Both the position numbers and the translations under genes were made by a program. Shown here piece after piece: positions 1 to 6,392 of a stretch of DNA of 10,661 nt. How positions within the stretch are numbered: the stretch's first letter is position 1; each line of letters begins with the position of its first letter. Origin of the DNA: Elusimicrobiota bacterium (GTDB lineage: Bacteria; Elusimicrobiota; Elusimicrobia; JACQJN01); contig JACQJN010000192.1 of assembly GCA_016205085.1 (NCBI GenBank), positions 1 through 10,661 of the forward strand, in the 5' to 3' direction. A model generated the notes under the pieces. The model was not told the origin of the DNA and made no database searches. It saw only the letters and a program-made list of their open reading frames with translations.

Positions 1-585
1 ATATAAACATTACCCATAAGATCCACAGAGAGTCCATAGGGAACGCCTAATCTAGCATTGGTCGCGGGGCCGCCATCCCCTGAGGCCCCTTCACTTCCTG
101 TTCCGGCAAAATTGAATATCACACCGCTCGTATTTACTTTCCGTACCCGAGACTGGTCCATCACAGCGATATAAAGATTGCCCAGCCCATCCACTTCCAC
201 ATCGGAGGGACGTCCTAGAGAAGCCGCAGTGGCGGGTCCTCCTTCTCCGTCAAACCCGCAAACACCATTTCCGGCCACGGTTTGAATAATACCCGATGAA
301 TTAACTTTGCGCACGCGACAGTTGCTCGTATCGGCGATATAGAGATTTCCCGATGCATCTAAGGCGATGCCCAATGGCATGCTGATCTGAGCGGAGGCTG
401 CGGAGCCGCCGTCTCCGCTGAATCCTGGCGTGCCATTTCCAGCCACCGTTGTGATAATGCCATTCAAGTCTACCTTGCGTATCCGGTTATAAAGAGATTC
501 TGCAACATAGATGTTCCCCTGATCATCAACCGCAATATCATTCGGATCCCCCAGTTGAGCCATGGTGGCGGAGCGGCCATCTCCT
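1..585 (-). repeat. Tandem NHL-repeat coding units, 168-nt period
   Basis: The end of the peptidase gene contains at least four related units. A recurring GCGGxxCxGCC-like segment, encoding the GDGGxA motif, falls at plus-strand positions 64, 232, 400 and 568, exactly 168 nt (56 residues) apart. Each unit carries the pattern of a glycine-rich GDGG segment, a P-x-G/D-(I/V)-x-V-D segment, GN(I/L)Y(I/V)A, R(I/V)RKV and a TVAGNG-type end. This is the long NHL repeat that folds into beta-propeller blades. The unit nearest 568 is the most degenerate (GDGRSATMAQ). The last unit is cut by the window edge, so the blade count is unknown. Confidence 0.85.
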
Positions 586-2675
586 ATGTCTTCCCAGGCA
601 TACTCTATAGGCGCTCCTCCAGCGATGGTCATAATAATGGGGATCGAGTTCACCACAGTGTAGCGCGACCGATTGCTTGGGATATTGTCTGCGCGCTGGA
701 CCCAGATAAAACCGGTTTCAGTTCCCGTTGGAACGACTGCTTCGATGTTAGTATCTGTCCAGGACTGCACGGTTGCCGGTACATAATTGAAGAATACTTT
801 TCCCGGGCCACTGCCAAAACCAGCACCTATTAGAGTCACGCGATCTCCTGGCCGGCCATAACTGGGACTGGCCGCCTGCAACATATTAACTGACAAAGGA
901 AAAACCAGACTATGCTTAGCCGCCGCATCCACAATCTGCGCAAAGTGAGGAGTGCCGTTAGACAAATCCGCATCATCATCATCCCGAAGGGCAATATCCT
1001 TAACCGCATCGGGAATATTGGCGGAGTTGGCTAAAATTGCCGGTACAACCAGATCCTCTGCCAAAGCGACTCCTTCCGTCTCCCCTAAAAGCCCAATCAG
1101 GTTTTCTCTTAAATGCCAAGCAAATCCCACAAAAGACTGCCCCAGCCGATGAACCTCATCGTGGCCTTGTTCTGGAAACTGGTAGGTGTTATCCGCCCTG
1201 CGAATATAAGTTCCCATACCCAAAAAGCCTTCTCCTAATATGGGTTGCTTAGTCAAAAATGCGGAAAAGATATCCGACCATCCCTCGCTCAATCCTATTC
1301 CTGGAATCCAGAATCCAATCCCCCCCGCCAACTGGTCCACAAAATGGCCATACTCGTGGTAGATTACTGTGTCATAGGCGGTATTGATGCACGTCCAGGA
1401 ATTTCCAAAAATATCCGAAACCGTTCCCGCTCGGAAAAAATTAATACTGGGAGGGCTGAACGCGAAGTAGGCGTTGCAATGCTCATTAATATTCACCGTG
1501 ACGGGAATGGCGCTATCTAAGCCTGCTGCCGCTAGAGAAGGGAGCCTTTCTTTTGCCCAGTCATGAACCTGGTTGGTATGATAATAGCCATTGACTTGGG
1601 CGGTTTCGTATTCTGGGTTCCCTGTGGGATTAAACTGAAGGGCAGCCCATTGTCCGGGAGTTGCTTGTTGTGCGACTAAGTAGAAGAACGGTTCCCCAAA
1701 GACATGAGCCCATCTTCCCGAAAGTTCTGCATAGAGAGTGGTAGAGGCTGTTATATTCGCAAACACAAAGTGTCCTAAAGAATCCGTGTAGGCCGGCTCT
1801 CCCGTTTCCAAAGGCTCCCCAGGCTCCGCGTAGGCCGGCGCCACAGTGGACACCTTTAAGTCCGCTAGAGGGAAGTTCACTAGATTGCCCCCCGTTACAA
1901 CAGGATCAAATAGAACTCCCCTTCCCTTTACTTCCCCCTCTAGGTCTAAATGAAGGATATTGTCCTTTAAGAAGGTTTCCCCCGTGGCCTGATCCACATA
2001 CACCTTTTGTTTAGGGGTTTGCGCGTAAACCGCCAGGGAAAGACGCCTCCATTTTCCTCCCATGTAGCTGACCACATCCTTTAGAGAAACTGGGCTTGAA
2101 ACCTGGCTCAAGTCCAATCCTAATGCGGATGCGGATCGAGTACGGAGTGTGCTGGCGTCCATCTTGAGAGAGGGGTTCACCAAAGCAGGGATATCGGGAT
2201 AGACTTGAGCAACCACCTGAAGCAACTGAATCTGCCCTGAGAGGACTTTAAGAGTTAATTGGACTGAGCTATTTTCCACAGGAACTCCCTGATAAACCTG
2301 TTGGAACCCAACATACCACATATCTTTTAGCCCCCGTTTGCCCGGGGCAAAATGAACGTAATCAAGCTTCAGTTGAGTTCTTGGATCTAAACCTGAAATC
2401 AGATCTAGGTGACTTGAGAGGTAAGTCTCCACGGACTGGATTAAGCGGGAAGGATCTTGGGGAGAAACAGCAGAATCAAGGAGCGATTGTTGGAGTGAGC
2501 GTGATTGATGGAATCCCGCAGGGATTTCCATCTTTTCAACCTCACCGGCATCTCTCGGAAAAGATTGAACTGCGTATATTAGAGAGGGTAAGAGAATAAA
2601 AATAGCGGAGTAAATGCTGCTCACCCATAACTTTCCTAGAATTCTGCTTTGCGGCTTTGCGTGTTGAGTAGACAT
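1..2675 (-). CDS. Secreted M36-like zinc metallopeptidase with IPT/TIG domain and NHL repeats (C-terminus beyond the window)
   Basis: This is an uninterrupted minus-strand frame of 891 full codons from ATG at 2675, running off the left edge. Residues 1-36 look like a signal peptide: a basic start, a hydrophobic core (about 16-35) and a likely cut after IYA. Residues about 45-180 resemble an FTP propeptide (FQQVYQGVPVENSS). Residues about 265-330 look like a small beta-sandwich linker. The catalytic zinc site is HEYGH (H440, E441, H444) with the third ligand E464 in GLSEGWSD, matching fungalysin-type gluzincins. The DDDDADLSNGTPHF stretch further on is also typical of this group. An IPT/TIG domain follows (about 592-678), then NHL repeats from about 700. 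It probably acts outside the cytoplasm as a protease; its substrate is unknown. GGGG lies just upstream of the ATG. An upstream in-frame TTG is possible but less likely. The family is confident, the exact MEROPS family less so. Confidence 0.88.
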   Translation of the reverse strand, partial: MSTQHAKPQSRILGKLWVSSIYSAIFILLPSLIYAVQSFPRDAGEVEKMEIPAGFHQSRSLQQSLLDSAVSPQDPSRLIQSVETYLSSHLDLISGLDPRTQLKLDYVHFAPGKRGLKDMWYVGFQQVYQGVPVENSSVQLTLKVLSGQIQLLQVVAQVYPDIPALVNPSLKMDASTLRTRSASALGLDLSQVSSPVSLKDVVSYMGGKWRRLSLAVYAQTPKQKVYVDQATGETFLKDNILHLDLEGEVKGRGVLFDPVVTGGNLVNFPLADLKVSTVAPAYAEPGEPLETGEPAYTDSLGHFVFANITASTTLYAELSGRWAHVFGEPFFYLVAQQATPGQWAALQFNPTGNPEYETAQVNGYYHTNQVHDWAKERLPSLAAAGLDSAIPVTVNINEHCNAYFAFSPPSINFFRAGTVSDIFGNSWTCINTAYDTVIYHEYGHFVDQLAGGIGFWIPGIGLSEGWSDIFSAFLTKQPILGEGFLGMGTYIRRADNTYQFPEQGHDEVHRLGQSFVGFAWHLRENLIGLLGETEGVALAEDLVVPAILANSANIPDAVKDIALRDDDDADLSNGTPHFAQIVDAAAKHSLVFPLSVNMLQAASPSYGRPGDRVTLIGAGFGSGPGKVFFNYVPATVQSWTDTNIEAVVPTGTETGFIWVQRADNIPSNRSRYTVVNSIPIIMTIAGGAPIEYAWEDIGDGRSATMAQLGDPNDIAVDDQGNIYVAESLYNRIRKVDLNGIITTVAGNGTPGFSGDGGSAASAQISMPLGIALDASGNLYIADTSNCRVRKVNSSGIIQTVAGNGVCGFDGEGGPATAASLGRPSDVEVDGLGNLYIAVMDQSRVRKVNTSGVIFNFAGTGSEGASGDGGPATNARLGVPYGLSVDLMGNVY

Positions 2676-2790
2676 ATCCCCATTTTGCCAGGAATAGTGG
2701 GATGGAACATGAGACTTTAGGGCATTTTTAAACAATCATTTGGCCTAATCTCCTTTAGGTCTTCTGGTCCACGGCTGTCCAAGCTCATTC

Positions 2791-2820
2791 TTGCCCCCTC
2801 TATCGCGGAAGTGATAAAAT
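2791..2820 (+). promoter_or_regulatory. Candidate sigma-70 extended -10 promoter for proS
   Basis: TTGCCC (2791-2796) is followed after 18 nt by TAAAAT (2815-2820), with TG at 2812-2813 giving the extended -10 form TGaTAAAAT. The predicted transcription start is close to 2827, which is the proS ATG itself, so the mRNA may be leaderless or nearly so. The rest of the 2676-2826 gap holds a small inverted repeat, CCTAA/TTAGG (2744-2748 and 2755-2759). I see no convincing minus-strand promoter for the peptidase gene. This is a prediction from consensus match only. Confidence 0.5.
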
Positions 2821-2826
2821 GGGCAT

Positions 2827-4557
2827 ATGAGCCTCACACAAGGAATACGATTGTCTCAATATTTTGTCCCCACTCTGCGCCAAGCCCCCTCTGATGCCGA
2901 CACCGTCAGCGCCAAACTGATGCAAAGAGCCGGCATGGTCCGCAAAGTGGCTTCCGGCATTTATGAGTGGCTTCCCCTTGGATTGCGAGCCCTAAAAAAT
3001 GTGGAACGGATCGTCCGCGAAGAGATGAATGCCATAGGAGGCCAAGAGGTATGGCTTCCCGTAGTTCAACCCAAGGAACTTTGGGAAGAAACGGGTAGGT
3101 GGGGACAATACGGCAAGGAGCTCTTAAGATTTAAAGACAGGAAGGAGTCTGAATTTTGTCTGGCCCCCACGGCGGAAGAGGTCATCACGGATCTTATCCG
3201 CAAGGAAGTTAAATCCTACCGTCAATTGCCGGTATTCCTATACCAATTCGGGACCAAGTTCAGAGATGAAATTCGTCCCCGTTTTGGAGTCATGCGAGCC
3301 AGAGAATTCTACATGAAAGATGGTTATTCCTTTCATGCGGACGAAAAGGATGCCGAAAAATTTTACAGACAAGTCTACGATGCCTACAGCAATATTTTCA
3401 AACGCTGCGGCTTAAAATTTCAGGCCGTGGAAGCTGAGACCGGACCCATCGGAGGAAGTTTCTCCCATGAATTCATGGTCTTAGCTGAGACCGGCGAAAA
3501 TGAAATTGCCACCTGTAGTTGCGGCTATGCCGCCAACAGCGAACGCGCCGAATGTGCCCCTTCCCCATCTTCCGAACCAGAAGAACCACCCCATCCCCTC
3601 CAGGAAGTTCCCACCCCCAACGCCTGGACCGTGGAGGATGTCGCCAAACTACTCAAAGCCCCCAAGGAGAAATTCATAAAGACGCTTTTCTACAACGCGG
3701 ACCAGAAACCCGTGGTGATTCTTATTCGAGGGGATCATGAACTCAATGAAAACAAGCTGATACGCTTTTTAAACTGTAAAAAGCTGGAAAAAGCCACCGA
3801 TAAGGAATACGAAAAGATTGCGGGCTGCCCCGTAGGGTTTGCGGGTCCCGTTGGCCTCAACCATATCCCATTGATCGCGGACCACGCCATTCGAACGGTC
3901 TCAAATGGCATCTCGGGAGCCAATAAAAAGGACACCCACCTAAAAAACATCAATGTAACCAGAGATTACCATCCTGGTAATTTCGCCGACTTACACCTCG
4001 CCACCCGCGGCGATCTTTGCACTCGCTGTGGAAAACCCTTCAGTTTTTGCCGAGGCATCGAGGTGGGGCACACATTCAAACTGGGCGCCAAATATTCCGA
4101 AAGCATGAAAGGCCTATTCCTGGATGCCCAACAGAAATCCAAACCCTATATCATGGGGTGTTACGGCATAGGCGTTTCACGAGTGGTGGCGGCCGCCATC
4201 GAACAAGGCCATGATGAAAATGGAATTCTATGGCCGGCCGCGATAGCCCCCTATAAAATCCATCTGATTTCCATAGAAAATGATATCCCGGCAGTAAAAC
4301 AGGAATCCAATAAGCTTTATCAAGACTTCCAGAAAGCCGACATTCCCATCCTATGGGATGACCGGGACGAAAGAGCGGGAGTAAAGTTCAAAGACGCAGA
4401 TTTGATCGGGGCTCCCATCCGGATAACCTTGAGTTCAAAAACGCTGGAAAATAAGTCCGCCGAGATCAAGTCTCGCGAAGAAGAAACAGCAACCCAAATT
4501 TCTCTATCCAACGTGGTGAATTCCATTGACAAATTGCTCCACGAAATGATAGAATAG
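2827..4557 (+). CDS. proS: Prolyl-tRNA synthetase, bacterial type with INS editing domain
   Basis: This cytoplasmic enzyme charges tRNA-Pro with proline using ATP. The 576 residues are close to the length of E. coli ProS. The N-terminal half carries the class II core. Motif 2 is around residues 145-155 (FRDEIRPRFGVM) and motif 3 ends in GVSR (449-452). Between them is the YbaK-like INS insertion (about 255-390), which clears mischarged alanyl-tRNA-Pro; K285 in FIKTLF is the likely equivalent of its conserved lysine. RGIEVGHTFKLG and the C-terminal anticodon-binding domain (about 475-565) complete the family pattern. Cysteines at 230, 232, 243, 398, 401 and 408 flank the insertion and could bind a metal. 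ATG 2827 gives an N-terminus eight residues longer before SQYF than E. coli. No Shine-Dalgarno sequence precedes it, and a promoter -10 lies directly upstream. A terminator hairpin follows the stop. Confidence 0.98.
   Translation: MSLTQGIRLSQYFVPTLRQAPSDADTVSAKLMQRAGMVRKVASGIYEWLPLGLRALKNVERIVREEMNAIGGQEVWLPVVQPKELWEETGRWGQYGKELLRFKDRKESEFCLAPTAEEVITDLIRKEVKSYRQLPVFLYQFGTKFRDEIRPRFGVMRAREFYMKDGYSFHADEKDAEKFYRQVYDAYSNIFKRCGLKFQAVEAETGPIGGSFSHEFMVLAETGENEIATCSCGYAANSERAECAPSPSSEPEEPPHPLQEVPTPNAWTVEDVAKLLKAPKEKFIKTLFYNADQKPVVILIRGDHELNENKLIRFLNCKKLEKATDKEYEKIAGCPVGFAGPVGLNHIPLIADHAIRTVSNGISGANKKDTHLKNINVTRDYHPGNFADLHLATRGDLCTRCGKPFSFCRGIEVGHTFKLGAKYSESMKGLFLDAQQKSKPYIMGCYGIGVSRVVAAAIEQGHDENGILWPAAIAPYKIHLISIENDIPAVKQESNKLYQDFQKADIPILWDDRDERAGVKFKDADLIGAPIRITLSSKTLENKSAEIKSREEETATQISLSNVVNSIDKLLHEMIE
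4526..4555 (+). promoter_or_regulatory. Candidate sigma-70 promoter for the rimP-nusA-infB operon, inside the end of proS
   Basis: A perfect -35 TTGACA (4526-4531) is followed after 18 nt by TAGAAT (4550-4555), one mismatch from TATAAT. TG at 4547-4548 makes it an extended -10. Spacing and extended -10 match the candidate proS promoter. The predicted start is near A4562, giving a leader of about 72 nt before rimP that contains the 4573-4605 hairpin. The site lies within the last eleven codons of proS and its stop codon. Consensus quality is high, but use in vivo is inferred. Confidence 0.6.
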
Positions 4558-4572
4558 AAACAATCAACCATG

Positions 4573-4605
4573 AAAAAAGTGGCTGCTTTTAGGGCCACTT
4601 TTTTT
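4573..4605 (+). terminator. Rho-independent terminator hairpin after proS / in the rimP leader
   Basis: AAAAAAGTGGC (4573-4583) pairs perfectly with GCCACTTTTTT (4594-4604), leaving a 10-nt loop (4584-4593) and ending in a run of seven T (4599-4605). The GC core is five pairs, GTGGC/GCCAC. The A-run opposite the T-run means it could also stop transcription from the other strand. It begins 15 nt after the proS stop codon, so it fits the end of the proS message. It also lies downstream of the promoter candidate at 4526-4555, so it could act as an attenuator for rimP. Confidence 0.85.
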
Positions 4606-4633
4606 CTAGCTCTGCATAGGGTGTTGACTAACC

Positions 4634-5098
4634 ATGACTATCAACTTAGAAACAATCGAAAAAACCATCGCTCCGTTGCTGGAGCAAGAAGCGGTGGAAT
4701 TGGTGGACCTACGATATATCCGGGAGAACGGCCGATACATCCTGCGTTTCTTCCTGGATAAGTCGGGAGGGATTACCTTAGACGACTGCGAATATTTGAG
4801 CAACCGGATAGGCTCTTTACTGGACATGACCGATGCGCTGACGGGCCCTTATGTCCTGGAAGTTTCTTCTCCAGGTCTGGATCGAGTGATAAAAAAGGAA
4901 AAGGACTTCGAGCGTTTTAAGGACCATCGCGTCAAAATCCATCTCAAACATCCCAATCCAGACGGGCAAAGAAACTTTTTAGGCATACTCAAAGGGCTTG
5001 AATCCGGCGTGCTCCTTTTGGAAGCTGACTCTCGAACCCTACAGCTCCCTTTAGAAGAAGTTGAAGAGGCAAGATTGGATCCGGAGATCGACATCTAA
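4634..5098 (+). CDS. rimP: Ribosome maturation factor RimP
   Basis: RimP binds the 30S precursor in the cytoplasm and helps assemble the head-proximal part around S12. The 154 residues match the family length. The N-terminal alpha/beta domain (about 8-84) contains TLDDCEYLSNRIGSLLD and the signature EVSSPGLDR (76-84). The C-terminal SH3-like domain (about 88-150) starts at FKDHRVKIHL and includes FLGILKGLESGVLLLE. ATG 4634 gives a normal N-terminus. A weak AGGGTG (4618-4623) is the only Shine-Dalgarno candidate. It is the first gene of the operon, sits 29 nt after the terminator T-run and is followed by nusA after 7 nt. The rimP-nusA pair is one of the most conserved bacterial gene neighbourhoods. 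Confidence 0.96.
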   Translation: MTINLETIEKTIAPLLEQEAVELVDLRYIRENGRYILRFFLDKSGGITLDDCEYLSNRIGSLLDMTDALTGPYVLEVSSPGLDRVIKKEKDFERFKDHRVKIHLKHPNPDGQRNFLGILKGLESGVLLLEADSRTLQLPLEEVEEARLDPEIDI

Positions 5099-5105
5099 AA
5101 CCCCG

Positions 5106-6392
5106 ATGGCTCAGCAAACTCAAAAAAGCGAACTGATTCTGGCCCTGGAACAAATTGAGCGGGAGAAAGGAGTCAAGAAAGAAGATGTTTTAAAAATGAT
5201 TGAGGGGGCCTTGATCTCCGCTCTTCGAAAGCATATGGGAAAGAATTCCCAAATTGAGGCCACCGTTGATCCGGATACAGCTCAAATAAAAGCCCACTTA
5301 GTCAAAAAAATAGTGGAAACGGTCACCATCCCGGACACTGAAATTTCTTTGGCCCAAGCCAAACAGGTGAAACCCAAAGCGGAATTGGATCAAGAGATTC
5401 AAATTCCCATCGATACCGATGAATTCTCGCGCATAGCCGCCCAAACCGCCAAGCAGGTCCTCGTCCAGAAAATGCGGGAAATCGAAAGAGACAACCTCTA
5501 TGAGGAATTTAAACCCAAGGAGGGAGAAGTCATTACCGGTTCCATCCATCGTTACCTAGAGAGAAACCTGATCGTGGATCTGGGCAAGGCCGAGGCTATT
5601 CTCCCCCTGAGAGAACAGATACGGAAAGAGCGTTATAATCCCGGGGATCGTGTCCGCGCCATCATTCTCAAAGTGGACAAAGCCCAACGAGGTCCCCAGA
5701 TCCTTCTTTCCCGGGCCGCACCTCTATTTTTGAAAAGGCTATTGGAAACAGAGGTTCCGGAAGTCAACGAAAAGATCGTGGAAATTCTAGAGATTGTCCG
5801 CGATCCAGGGTTCCGCGCTAAGGTTTTGCTCCGCTCCAATAACCCTAAGGTAGATCCCCTGGGAGCCTGTGTCGGGATTCGGGGTTCCCGCATTCGAACC
5901 ATTATGAACGAGCTCTCAGGAGAAAGGATCGATCTTATCCCTTATCATGAAGACGTCCAGAAACTCATTGCGAACGCCTTCTCACCCGCCAAAGTGACCT
6001 CCGTCAAGATCCTGGATAAAGAAAATAAAAGGGCGGAAGTCATCGTGCCCGACACGGAACTCTCCATGGCCATCGGACGGGAAGGACAGAATATTCGGCT
6101 CGCAAGCCGCTTGCTAGGATGGGAGTTTTCCACGAAATCAGAAGGTCAAAAAACACAGGAAACAAAGCAGACACAGGAAGCCATTGCCGAAGATCTGACA
6201 CAGATCCCCGGTGTGGGTCAAAAAACGGCGGAGGTTCTGGTCAAAGCGGGAGTATCCGACATCGAAAAACTGGCCAAGACCAATCCGGAAACTCTTTCCA
6301 CCCTTCAAGGCATTGGAGAGAAAACGGCCGAAAAAATTATCCAAGGAGCTCAGAAGTATTTGGAAGGAAAAAAGACAGAAATTAAAAAATGA
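5106..6392 (+). CDS. nusA: Transcription termination/antitermination factor NusA
   Basis: NusA binds RNA polymerase and nascent RNA to control pausing, intrinsic termination and antitermination. The protein is 428 residues from ATG 5106. The N-terminal RNA polymerase-binding domain (about 1-130) starts with SELILALEQIEREKG. The S1 domain (about 138-200) contains VITGSIHRYLERNLIVDLG. KH1 carries GIRG (257-260) and KH2 carries GREG (324-327). The C-terminus has two helix-hairpin-helix units: IPGVGQKTAEVL (near 368) and LQGIGEKTAEKII (near 400). The in-frame TTG at 5061 would add 15 residues overlapping rimP without resembling the family N-terminus, so ATG 5106 is preferred even though no Shine-Dalgarno precedes it. 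The stop overlaps the infB start as ATGA. Autoregulation through the leader hairpin upstream of rimP is plausible. Confidence 0.97.
   Translation: MAQQTQKSELILALEQIEREKGVKKEDVLKMIEGALISALRKHMGKNSQIEATVDPDTAQIKAHLVKKIVETVTIPDTEISLAQAKQVKPKAELDQEIQIPIDTDEFSRIAAQTAKQVLVQKMREIERDNLYEEFKPKEGEVITGSIHRYLERNLIVDLGKAEAILPLREQIRKERYNPGDRVRAIILKVDKAQRGPQILLSRAAPLFLKRLLETEVPEVNEKIVEILEIVRDPGFRAKVLLRSNNPKVDPLGACVGIRGSRIRTIMNELSGERIDLIPYHEDVQKLIANAFSPAKVTSVKILDKENKRAEVIVPDTELSMAIGREGQNIRLASRLLGWEFSTKSEGQKTQETKQTQEAIAEDLTQIPGVGQKTAEVLVKAGVSDIEKLAKTNPETLSTLQGIGEKTAEKIIQGAQKYLEGKKTEIKK

Noticed and set aside
1..585. Regular spacing in the first 600 bases as a CRISPR array or transposon repeat
   Set aside because: The 168-nt period is too long for CRISPR, is in frame and encodes NHL motifs throughout.
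1245..1520. Plus-strand open frames inside the peptidase region (also 555-833, 952-1152 and 2381-2599)
   Set aside because: They are antisense to a continuous minus-strand frame with recognisable catalytic and repeat motifs, and none has a recognisable domain.
2728..2756. Good Shine-Dalgarno AAAGGAG on the minus strand followed by ATG ATT GTT TAA
   Set aside because: The frame is only three codons, and there is no longer frame or regulatory fold to give it meaning.
2819..2830. Three-codon upstream frame ATG GGC ATA TGA overlapping the proS start
   Set aside because: It overlaps the candidate -10 element, so it would not be transcribed from that promoter; probably coincidence.
4624..4629. 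TTGACT just before rimP as a -35 element
   Set aside because: The matching -10 would fall inside rimP (TAGAAA at 4647-4652), so the transcript would lack the start codon.
4570..4761. 63-codon frame starting MKKVAAFRATFF in the rimP leader, a possible leader peptide
   Set aside because: Its start is encoded by the terminator stem, it has no Shine-Dalgarno and it runs out of frame into rimP. The signal-like look comes from the A- and T-runs of the hairpin. A regulatory role cannot be excluded but nothing supports it.
5061..5105. TTG start for nusA, 15 codons upstream of ATG 5106 and overlapping rimP
   Set aside because: The added residues do not resemble NusA N-termini, whereas ATG 5106 gives the standard N-terminus 7 nt after the rimP stop.
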